64,000 bases of DNA from Megalobrama amblycephala (Eukaryota > Chordata > Actinopteri > Cypriniformes > Xenocyprididae). A model generated the notes under the pieces. The model made no database searches. It saw only the letters and a list, made by a program, of their open reading frames with translations, and was not told where the DNA came from. Shown piece after piece: positions 10,841 through 23,527 of this stretch (position 1 is its first letter; each line of letters begins with the position of its first letter). The position numbers were made by a program, and so were the translations under genes. The stretch is taken from the NCBI RefSeq assembly GCF_018812025.1, contig NC_063044.1:46442077-46506076 (forward strand). The letters are read 5' to 3'.

Positions 10841-11925
10841 TATGATTAAAAGATAACTAAGAAGTATTTCCTACTAAAGCAAGGTGATATTTGAGTCTAG
10901 TGAAGCATATCCATAGCAGACTGGTGGTAGTGGCCTTGTATGGCAACAAACCAGTGCATTATAGGTGTTGAAGTTTTCCTACCTATTTGGCAAAAGGGAA
11001 GACAGGGTTTAATCAACATGCAAGTACACTCATCTGATGTTTCTCCAGCCTCTGGAGGAAAAAAAAAAGCATGTTAAGCACAGCTGAGGAAAGTTTGTAT
11101 TTATACTAATTGTCTATTGATAATTAAATTAGTATTACACACCAACCATTTTATATGACGGATGATTTTACATGAATTAAGGTGTTACCAGAAGGTTTGT
11201 ACTGTTATTTATGGCACTACTATTCAGTTGCACATTACACCCCCAAGCAGAGCGCACATCTAAATAAATACACTTCGGTGTGCCTCCTTTACAGCTATTT
11301 GTGGCATGTTCATTTAAGCATATGTTTTTAGAACATCTTTATTAGAAAATAAGTTACTGCTGGCAAAAATGCAATTAATTCTCTATAAATAAGAGAGTGT
11401 CTATAAAATCCGAGTGAATTGTTAGTGAAATATGAGATGATTAGCAAGCTGTGAGGTTTAGTTTGCAGTTGACTGATCTCAGATAAGTCATTTAGATGAG
11501 AGTGAGTCTTCATGATCCTGCATAAGTGATTTACAGCTCTGGTCATACTGTACAGAATAACTAGATTCTCTCTCACTGAGCTTGTTAAGTTACTACAGTA
11601 AATCACTGTAAATGCCAATTAAGCTATGTATCTCAGCTGTTTGTTGTAGTCTTGTGTCCTCTGTGTAGGTGTGTAAGTGCTCACCCTGGAGCATGACATT
11701 TTGGTTTGTGCGTGTGTTGTAATATGTAAGAGAAACCAATATGTGTGTGTGGCGGGTTTATATTACAGGGACAAATTTGACGAAAACATCCAGAAGGGGT
11801 TCCATGGTGGTCCGGCAATTATTGCTTGATCAAGTTTTTGTGAAATAAGTGAAAATATTTAATATTCAGTTAATACACATAAACTAAAAAGTAAAGAACT
11901 TAAATTTATTAACTTAAATTATCTT
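10841..11925. other. No gene seen
   Basis: AT-rich, no domain-bearing frame. The 96-codon minus-strand frame at 11328-11618 shows no recognisable motif. Confidence 0.35.
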
Positions 11926-12117
11926 TGGAACACAAATGAAGATCTTTTTAATGAAATCTGAGAGCTTTCTGTCCCTCTATAGACAGCTACGCAACTGACA
12001 CTTTGACACTTCAAAACGTTCATAAAGAGATTGTAAAACTAATATGAAAGGAGCGGTTTAGTCCAAATAATCTAAATAGACTCTATTTAAAAAATAGACT
12101 CTAGACTTAATATCAGG

Positions 12118-12290
12118 GTTCCTCAATTAGTTTTCACCAAGGGCCAAATTCTGCCAACAATACAAAGCCAAGGGCCACCGACTAGTGGTCGACCGATATT
12201 GTTTTTTTGATGGCCGATGCCAATATCTTAAAAAGCAGGGTGGCTGATGGCCGATATAAAGCAGATATACAATATGTATAATTTATATTT
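12118..12290. mobile_element. Two short hAT-like fragments
   Basis: CAAGGGCCAAATT with AAGGGCCACCGAC, followed by CTAGTGGTCGACCGATAT and GGCCGATGCCAATATC, resemble the ends of two fish hAT MITE families. They are too short for boundaries and are called on recalled similarity only. Confidence 0.4.
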
Positions 12291-12452
12291 TAATTCATAT
12301 TTAATCAATTAGAAATATAAAAATTATGAAAATTAAATTAATGAAAATTAAAATTAAAAGAAAATTTAAAGAAAAATCATGCTTATATTTTAGATGGCAA
12401 CTTCTTGATCCTGCAATATCAAATAAAGACAAGGTAACACTAATTTTACAAA

Positions 12453-14115
12453 CAGTGGTGCTCAGAATTATTGGTACCCTTGGTAAATATGATCAAAGAT
12501 GACTATAAAAATAAATCTGCATTGTTTAGCCTTTTGATCTTTAATTCATAAAATGAGCAAAAATCTAACCGTTCATTGAAGGAAAAGAATTGAAAGTGGG
12601 GGAAAAATCACATTATGAAATAAATATTTTTCTCCAATACACATTGGCCACAATTATTGGCACCCCTAGAAGTTTGTATGAGTAAAATATCTCTGAAGTA
12701 TATTCTCTTTCATATTTACATTTTTTTAGCACACCAGGGTGATCATGAACATGAAATTGTCCAGCCATGACTTCCTGTTTCACACGAGTATAAACATGAG
12801 GAAACACAAAGGCCAAATTCCCCTAATCATTCATCACAATGAGAAAAACCAAAGAATATCGTAGACTAAGAATAAGAATATAGTATATAGTTCTGATGTG
12901 TAGCAAAAGATTGTTGAGCTTCACAAAATAGAAAATGGATGTAAAAAAAATAGCTAAAGCATTGAAAATCCCCATTTCCACCATCAGGGAAATAATTAAG
13001 AAGTTCCAATTAACTAAAGATGTTACAAATCTGCCTGGAAGAGGACATGTGTCTAAATCGTCCTAATGCACGGTGTGGAGGAGAGTTTGAGTGGCCAAAG
13101 ACTCTCCAAGGATCACAGCTGGAGAATTGCAGAGATTAGTTGAGTCTTGAGTCTCAGAAAGCATAAAAAAATGATCAAACAGCACCTACATCACCACAAG
13201 TTGTTCGGAGGGTTTGAAGAAAAATCCTCTGCTCTCATCCAGAAACAATCTCCAGCATATTCAGTTGTCAGACACGACTTGAACTTCAAACGGGACCGGC
13301 TTCTATGGTCAGATGAAACTAAAAAAAAGAGCTTTTTGGCAGCAAACCCACCAGATGGGTTTGGTGCACACATGGATAAAAAGTGCCCCATGCCCACGGT
13401 TAAATCTACTGCTGGATCTTGTGTATCTATTAATGCTGCTGTATCTATTAATGTTGTGAGCCTATTTTTCTACTGGAGGTCCTGGACATCTTGTTCAGAT
13501 ACATGGTATCATGGATTCTATCAAATACCAACAGATAAAAAATAAAAAACTGACTGCTTCTGCTAGAAATCAAATAATGGGCCGTGGTTGGATCTTCCAT
13601 CAGGACAATGATCCAAAACAAACATCAAAACTAACACAAAAATGTGTCACTGAGTACAAAATGAATCTTCTGCCATGGCCATCCCTGTCCCCTGACCTGA
13701 AACCTAAAGAGAATGAGTGGAGTGAACTGAAGAGAAGAAGCACCAACATGGAGCTGGGAATCTGAAGGATCTGGAGAGATTCTGCATGAAGGAATGGTCT
13801 CTGATCTCTTGTCAGGTGTTCTCCAAACTCATCAGGCATTATAGGAGAAGACTCAGAGCTGTTATCTTGAGAAAAGGAGGTTGCAAAAAGTATTTAACAA
13901 AAGGATGCCAATAATTGTGGCCAACGTGTTTAGGAGAAAAACATTTATTTGATAATCTGATTTTCCCCCACTTTCAATTCTTTTCCTTCAATGAAAGGTT
14001 AGATTTTTGCTTATTTTTTGAATTAAAGATCAAAAGGATAAACAATGCATAATTATTTTTTATAGTCATCTTTGATCATATTTACCAAGGGTGCCAATAA
14101 TTCTGACCACCACTG
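12453..14115 (+). mobile_element. Tc1-like element, IR/DR ends (copy 2)
   Basis: Same family as 607-2182: starts CAGTGGTGCTCAG, ends CTGACCACCACTG, with inverted repeats of about 210 bp (12453-12666 and about 13906-14115) and inner motif copies. The right flank is TA (14116-14117); the left flank is AA, a mutated TA. Compared with copy 1 it keeps the segment before the right inverted repeat but has gained about 29 bp at 13420-13450, where TGTATCTATTAATG is duplicated. It sits inside an older MITE. Confidence 0.88.
13147..13765 (+). pseudogene. Tc1 transposase pseudogene (copy 2)
   Basis: A DD34E transposase broken into at least three frames. Frame one (13147-13545) gives SALIQKQSPAYSVVRHDLNF then RDRLLWSDET with the first catalytic aspartate. 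It slips at an adenine run (13320-13329) into KKKSFLAANPPDGFG, and the correct reading KELFGSKPTRWVWCTHG lies in another frame. Frame two (13511-13765) resumes with GWIFHQDNDPKQTS and WPSLSPDLKPKENEWSELKR. It retains the second aspartate and the glutamate with 34 residues between them, as in functional family members. The duplication near 13420-13450 adds another disruption. Confidence 0.85.
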
Positions 14116-15048
14116 TACAGTACACAGTGAAAATAGCATGAATATGACATAGTGGGCAACTGAATATAGCGGAGCGTTTTTTAAAATCAAGGATTTGAAG
14201 TTTGTCGATCGCGTCTCCAGTGAAGCTGAATCCTCCAGTCCACATTCACTTCCCACGGACCGACTGTCATGCACAGAATACACACGTTCATGCGAGCTAC
14301 AAATAGACACTTCAGAAGATCTCACAGTTCTAATAAATTAAATCTGCAAGGTTTATCAAATTAAATGTTAATTAGATATTCAGTGATTTGTTTTAATGAT
14401 ATAGATGTGTATTTGCTGAATGTTGAAGGTAAATGAGAATGTATTGTGACCTTTAGTTTGCCTTTCTGTTACTAATAATATAAAAGCAAATGCGATAGTT
14501 TCTCACATACCATTTACTTTCTTTGTTCAACATGCTGTCTTTGTGTTGTGGTGGTTAGAAAAAAATATTAAATTTCTATTTCTAATATAAAATTCTCATT
14601 TGAGTCATCTATTTTCCATGTCCACTTTTCTTTTCTTCACACTTGCCTTGTTTCCGCTGTCTGACTAACGTAAGCAGTGATGCTGCATTTGAATTTTTGC
14701 GACAGAAAAATTATGCTGACGTTACCTTGACAACACTATTTGACATAAACGCAGGCCACACATTTTTCTGATCATCATATAAAATGATCGAGTCTCTTCA
14801 GAAAATTTGGATTAAACCGCTCAATTCATATGGATTAGTTTTCCGATCTCTTTATGAACCTTTTGAAGCTTCAAAGTGTCAGTTGCGTAGCTGTCTATGG
14901 AGGGACAGAAAGCTTTCATTAATTAGATTTCATTAAAAATATCTTCATTTGTGTTCTGAAGATGAACGAAAGTCTTACGGGTTTGGAACGACATGAGGGG
15001 GAGTAATTAATGACAAAATTTTCATTTTTGGGTGGACTATCCCCTTAA

Positions 15049-16432
15049 TTGACAGACAGTCCTACCTTATTTATAAAACATTTGAAGTGTTTCCTTTCCA
15101 TTTAGATAAAACTTGTGTTTTATCCATGTAGATAAACTTGTGTTTGTGTGGCTGATACTGTCTTAGCACCTACTGTTACTGACAATGCTGGTTTTTGTTG
15201 ATTTTCTGGGACATTGCTTGTTTTTCTGGGACACATAGCAACGCTTTCTCACCTGCTGATGAATTCTACAGCCACACTTTCCCGTGCTGTGAAACAACAT
15301 CTTCACACAGAGCACTGATGGGCCTCATTAACACTTTCACATACTCAACAAGCCCAACTCCCCTGTATGCCCACTTGCTCTCGAAGCCTGTTCTCCCACT
15401 CCCTGAGTATCCTGCATGCATGATAAAGCTGAAATAACCTTGCCCTAGATTTTATGGAAACTTAAGACCAAAAAATAAGCAGTTTGAGCTTGCTAGCCAC
15501 ACTGCTTTGCAAGTCAAATGTATTCTTTTACTCATTGTCCTTTAGAGAGTGATTGGATCTCTGTGTTCATATTGCATACATCACTTCATGTTCAGCATTA
15601 CAAAAGCCTCTACGAAGTGAAGTCCTGGTCTCTTCAGAGTTTTGATTCACTTGTCTCCCATTGTTCCTCAGAGCTAAAGGTCATCAGTTTACTCTGAGGT
15701 TGTCTTTCACTCAGAGAAATGTAGAGGTCTGTGATTCGATGTTCCAAGGTTCATAATACTTGCAGGTGACAAGCAATGTTTAAAGGATTAGTTTACTTTA
15801 AAATGAAAATTACGCCATTAAAGCCATCCTAGGTGCATTTGACTTTCTTCTTTCTGATGAACACAATTGGAGTTATATTAGAAATATCCCATCATGTCAC
15901 TTACGCTTTTTTCGCGTAAACGTTTTGAACTGCGAGAGGCGTTACACTTCTTCGTAAGTTGTAAGATTGAATAAATGCAAATGCATGGAAGGCAAATAGA
16001 TAGACATATAGATAGACAGACAGGCAGACAGGCCGATAGTTTGATAGATGAACATGTGTGAGTTTTTGAATCTTCACAATAGTGTCCTTACAAATAATGC
16101 TGCTAATGCCAGTGAATCCTACTCGACACTCTTACAGTACTAACAGGTCAGTGATGTGACGCTTATTGTTTTGTCCAGATTTATGAAATTAACTATAAAA
16201 TAAATGAATGCTGTTTATACTGTTTTATACAATAACATTTTTTCTATAAAGATCATGTTTCAAATTTCTGAATTTATTTATTTGTTTATTGATGGGGCAA
16301 GTAAAAATGTCTAGCTTGAATCTTTTTTGTTTTCTTTTATTATTTATTTTTTATTTCCCTTTTTATTAGACATTTAATTTAGATATTCTTGCAAACTTAC
16401 AGAAACATCAAATTGTCTAATCCTAACAAAAC
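15049..16432. other. No gene seen; small MITE fragment
   Basis: At about 15782-15905 GGATTAGTTTACTTTAAAAT and the sequence after it resemble the left end of a TTAA-type MITE, without its partner end. A short GATA/CAGA-like tract lies at 16000-16025. The 80-codon frame at 15195-15437 has no domain. Confidence 0.35.
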
Positions 16433-16436
16433 TTAA

Positions 16437-17353
16437 AGGTGCCATCGAACATTTTTTTTACAAGATGTAATATAAGTCTAAGATGTCCCCTGAATGTGTC
16501 TGTGAAGTTTCAGCTCAAAATACCCCATAGATTTTTTTTTATTAATTTTTTTAACTGCCTATTTTGGGGCATCATTAGAAATGCGCCGATTCAGGCTGCG
16601 GCCCCTTTAATTGCTCGCACTCTCCGCCCCCTCCCGAGCTCTCGACTTTATCATTGCATAAACAAAGCACAGCTAATATAACCCTCAAAATGGATCTTTA
16701 CAAAGTGTTCGTCATGCATGCGGCGTGCATACATCGGATTGTGTGAGTGTAGTATTTATTTGGATGTTTACATTTGATTCTGAATGAGTTTGATAGTGCT
16801 CCGTGGCTAACGGCTAATGCTACACTGTTGGAGAGATTTATAAAGAATGAAGTTGTGTTTATGAATTATACAGACTGCAAGTGTTTAAAAATGAAAATAG
16901 CGACGGCTCTTGTCTCCGTGAATACAGTAATAAACGATGGTAACTTTAACCACATTTAACAGTACATTATCAACATGCTAACGAAACATTTAGAAAGACA
17001 GTTTACAAATATCACTAAAAATATCATGCTATCATGGATCATGTCAGTTATTATTGCTCCATCTGCCATTTTTCGCTGTTGTTCTTGCTTGCTTACCTAG
17101 TCTGATGATTCAGCTGTGCACAGATCCAGACGTTAATACTGGCTGCCCTTGTCTAATGCCTTGAACATGAGCTGGCAACAGTCGGTGTTATGTTGAGATT
17201 CGCCTGTTCTTCGGAGGTCGTTTAAACAAATGAGATTTATATAAGAAGGAGGAAACAATGGAGTTTGAGACTCACTGTGTGTCATTTCATTGTACTGAAC
17301 TCTTGTTAATCAACTGTGCCAAGGTAAATTCAATTTTTAATTCTAGGGCACCT
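16437..17353. mobile_element. TTAA-flanked non-autonomous element, copy A
   Basis: Starts AGGTGCC and ends GGCACCT, flanked on both sides by TTAA (16433-16436 and 17354-17357). A second copy with the same ends and interior lies at 42272-43231, sharing ACAAGATGTAATATAAGTCT, CTGTGAAGTTTCAGCTCAAA and TGGATCATGTCAGTTATTAT. TTAA duplication occurs in piggyBac and Kolobok superfamilies; the AGG terminus rather than CCC favours Kolobok. There is no transposase, and the 61- and 80-codon frames inside have no domain. Confidence 0.85.
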
Positions 17354-17357
17354 TTAA

Positions 17358-18575
17358 ATAATATAAATATAATATGATTTATATAACATAATAATATACA
17401 TTTGTCAAAAATTAATGATATTTATAAAACAGTATATATTATTAAATTAAAATATATATATATAAAAAATCTGTGAAGCTAACAGGAATGCTGGGATTTC
17501 TTTAAAAAAAAAAACAGAAGGTTTTTTACTTCATAATTTCTCCTTTTCACCATCTCCTACATCCTCATATTTCACTGACCCTGACTCTTCTGCCATGAAA
17601 GTGAGCCCAAGTGTTCCTTCAATGTTCTCGAAGCATTGGTGGTGGGCTCTGCTCCAGGTATAGTCATGGATAGACATGAGCTGGTCTTTAGGGGTAAGAG
17701 CTCTTTAGATGATTGATGCGGAGACACTCACCGCACCTGAGACTCTGATGAAAGGGCTCTGCTGATTAGACGTCCTGATTGGATGGCATTCAGTTGGATG
17801 AATATTATTGATTTGTGAGCACTCATTCTAGACTGTGTGTGATGTCAGAGATGAAAAAAAAAAAACCCCTCCTTTACTGATAGCTCTTCATGCATTTGCG
17901 ATTACAATAGAAACCTAGTGTTCACACGAAACCTTACCTAAATAGTTCTCTCCCTCATTGTGTGTCATTTTTCTCAAGTCTCTTAGCTTTTTACCGGCAT
18001 GTTCTATTTCGAGATTGTTCTGGTAAAGTTGCACAGGTGCTTTCTTATCTCCTCACTATAAAATCCTGATTTAATCCCTCATTAACATAGAGAACGTTCC
18101 AGGTGCATACCTCAGCTGCAGCCAAACATTATTCTGCTCTCTTAATCAAACATGTTATTAATCTCTTCTGCTATAACACTGATTATCCACAGTTTGTACA
18201 TTCATTTACAGCACTTGACTACTGAGAACAGGGAAGATGACGTTCACTTTAGTTTATGGATTTAAAGCAGTGACGTGTTTCTGGTGAGAGATGACAGGAA
18301 ATCCACAGCTCATTGTCTATGAAGTGTGTGTGTGCTAACCACCAGAGGCAGTGTAAGGAAGGAGGAGGCAGCAGCTCATTGATAGAGAAATGAATGACTT
18401 TGCAATTTTCAAAATGGCAGCTGTTTGGAAGGACAAGTATAAGAGCCAGTTATTGGTGAAAACCAAATTCATTTTGCTCTAAAACAGACATGAGCATTAC
18501 CATGGGCTTGGTTTAGGTATTTTAGGTTTTATTGATGATTTGATTTGTTTTGGCAAGATTTTTGCTCTTATGTTC
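17358..18575. other. No gene seen
   Basis: The section 17540-18130 is less AT-rich and does not resemble any other repeat in the window, so it may be single-copy. No exon with convincing splice sites and an open frame was found. Confidence 0.35.
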
Positions 18576-19012
18576 ACCAAGGTAATATTGTGAAATATTA
18601 TTTCAATGTAAAATAGCTGTTTTCTATTTATATTTTAAAATATTTCTCTGATGACAAATTTTAATTCTCAGCATCATTACTCCAGACTCCAGTGTCACAT
18701 GATCCTTCAGAAATCATTCTAATATGTTAATTTGCTGCTCAAGAAACATTTCTTATTATTATCAATATTGAAAACAGTTGTGCTGCTTAATATTTTGATG
18801 AAAATAGTCATACTTCTTGTTTTTTAGGATTCTTTGATAAATTAAAAGTTCAAAAGAACAGGATTTATTTGACATAAAGATCTTTTGTAACAGTGGAAAA
18901 GTCTTTAGTGTCACTTTTGATCAATTTAACACAAAGTTGCTGAATAAAAGCATTAAGCTTAATTAAGGGAAAATCACTGACCCTAAACATTTGAACAATA
19001 GTGTATATTATT
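18576..19012 (-). mobile_element. MITE copy, CACTAC-ended family
   Basis: The right end ACCCTAAACATTTGAACAATAGTGTA is the decayed form of the family terminus, followed inward by hallmark segments in reverse orientation (TGTCACATGATCCTTCAGAA, AACATTTCTTATTATTATCA). The left terminus was not resolved. Confidence 0.7.
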
Positions 19013-19083
19013 GAATATAAGCTTGGGAAACCATTTTGAAGGCTTCAGATGTTCTCCATTTAAGTCTATAGAAGATGTAAATT

Positions 19084-19334
19084 CAGGTGTGTGTGTTCTT
19101 GTATATGGTTTACGATGACACAAATGTGCATAATTACATCTGTATTACACTTCCTGTGTCCTCATATAGCAAATGGCTTAAAAACATATTATACTTTTTT
19201 TAATTCCAAAAATGCCAAACATTTTCTGTGATGGGTAGGTTTAGGGGTAGTTTTACTGTAAGGGGATAAAATATACAGTTTGTACAATATAAAAAACATT
19301 AAGCCTATGGAGATTCCCTGTAAACCACATATAT

Positions 19335-19380
<46 letters not shown>
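19084..19380. mobile_element. MITE associated with TG microsatellite
   Basis: Begins in a TG tract (TTCAGGTGTGTGTGTTCTTG), contains TGTGATGGGTAGGTTTAGGG and ends in the long (TG)n at 19337-19380. The same central motif occurs in reverse at about 23605-23630 (CCTAAACCTACCCATCACAG), also next to CA repeats. The family appears to carry or seed the microsatellites. Confidence 0.6.
19337..19380. repeat. (GT)n microsatellite
   Basis: About 22 uninterrupted GT units. The frame through it encodes alternating Cys-Val and is an artefact. Confidence 0.95.
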
Positions 19381-19383
<3 letters not shown>

Positions 19384-20354
19384 TGTGTAAGCCCATGTGC
19401 AAGCAACTTCATCTAAATCCCTATTCCGAATCCATCCTGATTCTGACAGCTCCTCAGGATAGTTTTAGCTCCAGGCTCCTGTGTGCCTTCAACTTTTGTG
19501 TTTGGACAGCCCAGTATTACAGAAGGGTGACCTCATTGCTGTTACTTAGAGGGATTGATGTAATAGCCAAAATGTCAGCCTGAACCACCTGTGTTTTCAT
19601 CACTGCATAGGCCAAAGACCACAAGATCAAATTGCTTCTATATTTTTGATGTGTATGCTTGAAGGAAAGACATAGTTTTATCAAATCTTCAGATCCAATC
19701 TCCACTTATGATATCTTCTGGGGTTATCGAAACTTCACATAAGATCAAATGTTTGTACTGAGGCTACAAAGCAACTGCTAACCAAAAAGTAGATCTGAGA
19801 CTTGTTAAAACACATCTAACTAATGACAGCTTTGACACATCATGCTTTGAATGTAACCACACATACTTTTACTGTTCAGAGCAGGGAAGATGTAGAAGAG
19901 TAGAGATGATGGTCTTTTGTGGCAGTTTTAATTAAATAAACAAGATAATCCAACAGAGAACACAAATGTAATACAAACATCAAGACAAAACAATAACTGA
20001 CCCTGAACTAAGGAAACTGAGGAGTATAAATACACATTGCTAATGAAGTAACAATAGAAACAAATTAGAACATACTTAGAAACCAAGTCTGCATCTGAAA
20101 TCACATACTTCCCTACTATATAGTAGGCGAAAACAAAACAAAACAAAACAAAACAAAAAAACAAGTGACAAGTAGTCAGTCCGAATTCACAGTACTCATA
20201 AAAGAGTAGGCATAGATGACCTACTACTTCTGGTGAGATTTTTAAGTGTGCATACAATAATCCCATGAGGCCACGGGAGAGGATTTGTGAATGGCAGTGA
20301 AGCGACACAATTGACACTAATAGGTCACATGATTATGACAAAATGTTGAATATG
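19381..20354. other. No gene seen; (CAAAA)n tract
   Basis: A short CAAAA-type repeat is at 20129-20160. The 129-codon minus-strand frame at 19928-20317 runs through it and is low complexity with hydrophobic bias and no domain. Confidence 0.4.
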
Positions 20355-20583
20355 CACTGTAAAAAATAAATCCATAAAATAACAGAAAAAGTACTGGCAG
20401 CTCATTACCAGGACATTTATCCATTCATTTTACAGACATTTCCGTTAAATCTAAAACACTCAACTCAAGTGCAGTGTTCAAAAAAAAAAAAAAAAAAAAA
20501 AAAAATCTAAATACTGGTAAAACACATGTAAAAAAAAAAAAAAAATGAAGACAGTACATTGTGTCCTATTTTTACAGTTTTTA
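20355..20583. mobile_element. Possible CACTGTAAAAA-ended MITE
   Basis: CACTGTAAAAAATAAATCC at the left and TATTTTTACAGTTTTTAT at the right form weak inverted ends like those of the element at 36471-37205. A 25-30 bp poly(A) run sits inside at 20480-20505. Confidence 0.4.
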
Positions 20584-21147
20584 TTTTTGTGTGTAGAATA
20601 TCCGAATTTCTTTCATACTACACACATTCATTGTATAGAACATACTTTTTTAGCGACCGTGAAGTAATTACTTATTCAAAATAAATCTACTCAAAAGCAT
20701 ATACAAAGTGCATCTTGATATTAGGTGTAAACAGGGCCAGAAAGCAGACCATAATATGTTCTTATGTGAAGATCATCCTTTGAAAGAAACTGTTTACAAA
20801 TTAAAACATTTATAATTATACATTATACATATTTATACACAAAACCAGTTTGTCACAGGGCAGAATATAATGTAATTGTCAGTGTTACAAGTATCTGAAG
20901 GGCAATATAAAAACTCTCTTCTCTTCTTCCCCTCTCTGTGTACGTTTTGAAATCAGCACATGCACACACACGCACACGCACGCGCACACACACACAAAAC
21001 ATTAAACATTAAACATTTTTAAAACATTGTTTTTAAAGCTATTTTAAATATGAGGACTCATGAAATGTCCTCATATTTCATATTTATGTCATAATACCAG
21101 TGTAATACCCATGTCATTATACAAATTTGTGTCCTCATAAATCAGAA
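20584..21147. other. No gene seen; CA tract and MITE-like segment
   Basis: A short imperfect CA array is at 20963-20998. It is followed by GTCCTCATATTTCATATTTA and CTTAATACCAGT-like sequence typical of the microsatellite-associated MITE family, leading directly into the long CA array. Confidence 0.4.
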
Positions 21148-21166
21148 AACACACACACACACGCAC

Positions 21167-21240
<74 letters not shown>
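21148..21240. repeat. (AC)n microsatellite, ~93 bp
   Basis: Long AC array with two early ACGC variants, then about 30 uninterrupted units. Confidence 0.95.
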
Positions 21241-21244
<4 letters not shown>

Positions 21245-21428
21245 TCACACACACAGAGGTCTAGTGTCTCCTAAAGAGAGCTGTACAATTACACTCCTGT
21301 CTAATGAGATGTGTTGGATGACATCTCATGATGTCATGATTTGCAAGCTGATTTACAGAAGTCAAACACATAATATTTCTGGGGGATTAACAGATGTGAT
21401 GCAGTTGAAAGAGTTTTTTGTTTAATAA

Positions 21429-21429
<1 letters not shown>

Positions 21430-21463
<34 letters not shown>

Positions 21464-21481
21464 CGTGCGTGCGTGTGTGTG
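21430..21481. repeat. (GT)n microsatellite
   Basis: About 16 pure GT units, then GGGCGTGCGTGCGTGTGTGT variants. Confidence 0.95.
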
Positions 21482-21807
21482 TAATTTGTGTAAAATGGAA
21501 AAAGGGAGAGAAAGAGTTTTTCTCGAATCTATCATAGCTCTATTTTATGAGCCAGCTGTTGAGATCTTGGAGATTTAGTGCATTTTTCATGTGCCTTTAT
21601 TTTGAGTCGATGTTGAATGTGTTTGCATATCTCTGTGTACTTAGAGTTTGACGTTTAAGTAAAGCTTGGGGTTGCATACAAAAAATATATATATATTAGT
21701 AAAAGTTACATAGAGAAGGAAAAAAAATCAATCAATCAATCAATCAATAAATAAACAAATTTCAATTTTCATGCAGTGTAGATTTGATGTTTTTTAAAAT
21801 GTTAAAT

Positions 21808-21931
<124 letters not shown>

Positions 21932-23452
21932 AATGATCTTGTCGTCCAAATTACTGAAGTGTTGCAAATGATTAATCATCATATTTTATGCGCTTGGTAA
22001 TTAGAAACCACTTGAGTTTGACTCATATTTTGTTAGTCAGTGTTGTTTTAATTTCCTCTTATTCCCATGTATGGTGGATTCCAGGTCTTTAGGCATACTA
22101 ATGCCCATTACCCATAGTGCTCCGTGCTGAGATTTCAACCCGTTAGCCTGCTCCACAAAACATGCAGCAATTTGCAGGCTTGACATTGGTTTAGTGCTTG
22201 TTTCTAGGAGTTGGCAGGCGAGTGTGGATGACACAAAATAAAAGGGAGATAGAAAGAGAGAATAAGAATTAATGGGAATGAGATAAAGCTGAGTGTTAGT
22301 CTGTGGGCTTTCTAAAAGCTACTCGGAGGCTGGAAATGTAGCACGTAATTCCAGAATGTTACAAAGAGCCAAATGTAATTAGAGAGTAAAGCTGGAGGCT
22401 GCGATGTTCCACTGTGTCATTAATGACTTCCTCCCCCTCCTCCTCGCTCTCGCTCCCTTTTTCTGTCCCTGGCACCTTTCTTCATGTTTCCTCCTTCTGT
22501 TCTCTTACAGTCATTCTGATAAGCTCAGACACTGCTGTATGCCCTTTGCATTGAATAATGACATGTAATTGGCTTTGCGTTGGAGTTGTATGAGAATCTC
22601 CTTCATTCTGAGGCTTGTAGGGTGTGTGTGAGGAGCTGCTCTGTTTTAACTGTGGCTTTAAGAGACCGGGAGTAAAGGGAAGGTTGTTAGAAAAGTTGCA
22701 AAACCCTTGGACCGATTCAGAGTGAGAGAGAAAAAGAGTGTATCAAGAAAGATGAAAAGGAATAAGGAGCCAAAGATGAGGAGCATGTCATGGTTTGACG
22801 TTGACACAGAAAAAAAAAAGGACTGAAATTAGAGTTTTTTTGTGAAGAGGAACTCTTGTGGGTCTCTCACATCTGTTTCATTTGTTTTAGAACACTTGAT
22901 AAAGGCGATTTTCATTCTTTCTCATTCTAAACCGCATTTCTTTCTCATGTTGTGTTCTACATTTGCTCCTCTAATACAACTCAAATATTGAATAGCACAC
23001 CTTGAAACCTATTCAAACAATGATTGATTTTTCTTTCATTGAAGATCCATAGAAATCACTGTGATGGCAAATCTGTTTTTGGTCTTGAAGATGAAGATGT
23101 AGATGTACTCCTCTCTGACAAAAAAACAAATCAAATCAAATAAAATAAATAAATAAACAGCCCTATCTATCTACTGATTTTCCCATCATAATATACAGTA
23201 TAAGATTACTCATTTTAAGCAGATCAGCCACTTACAGTGCTTGTATTTCTGAAATTTCACATTTTTAAATTAACACTGTGTTGCCAAAGTTCGTATTGTG
23301 GCTTTATATATGGTTAGACACTTGCATGTGTCATTATATTATTAACATTTTACCAAAATTAAGCTCAAATGGAGTTAAAAGGTTTTTGACCAGTGAATGT
23401 CAGACATGTGTTTTTTCCATCGGTAGAATGGCTGCAACTGAGGCAGTAAATG
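21932..23452. other. No gene seen
   Basis: Moderately GC-balanced, non-repetitive-looking sequence that could be single-copy intronic or intergenic DNA. Short A-rich and AAAT tracts occur at 22810-22820 and 23138-23155. The small frames have no domain. Confidence 0.4.

Positions 23453-23524
<72 letters not shown>
23453..23524. repeat. (AC)n microsatellite, ~72 bp
   Basis: Uninterrupted AC array adjoining a microsatellite-associated MITE (23525-23780). Confidence 0.95.

Positions 23525-23527
<3 letters not shown>

Larger units (their letters stand above)
11926..15044. mobile_element. TTAA-type palindromic MITE split by later insertions
   Basis: The right arm (about 14765-15044) ends in GGGTGGACTATCCCC followed by TTAA (15045-15048), the mirror of the common fish terminus that begins TTAA then GGGATAGTTCACCC. 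The left arm (about 11926-12070) is its inverted copy: ACACAAATGAAGATCTTTTT and GAGAGCTTTCTGTCCCTC reappear reverse-complemented at 14900-14965. The left terminus is missing. Between the arms lie two hAT-like fragments (about 12118-12290) and a Tc1 element (12453-14115), so this MITE is the oldest layer. Confidence 0.65.

Noticed and set aside
19341..19583. Plus-strand frame starting with alternating Cys-Val
   Set aside because: Starts in the (GT)n microsatellite; no domain after it.
19928..20317. Minus-strand 129-codon hydrophobic frame
   Set aside because: Contains the (CAAAA)n translation (CFVLFCFVF) and no membrane-protein family features.
20963..21240. CRISPR-like array of short repeats
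   Set aside because: Simple dinucleotide microsatellite, no spacer/repeat alternation, eukaryotic context.
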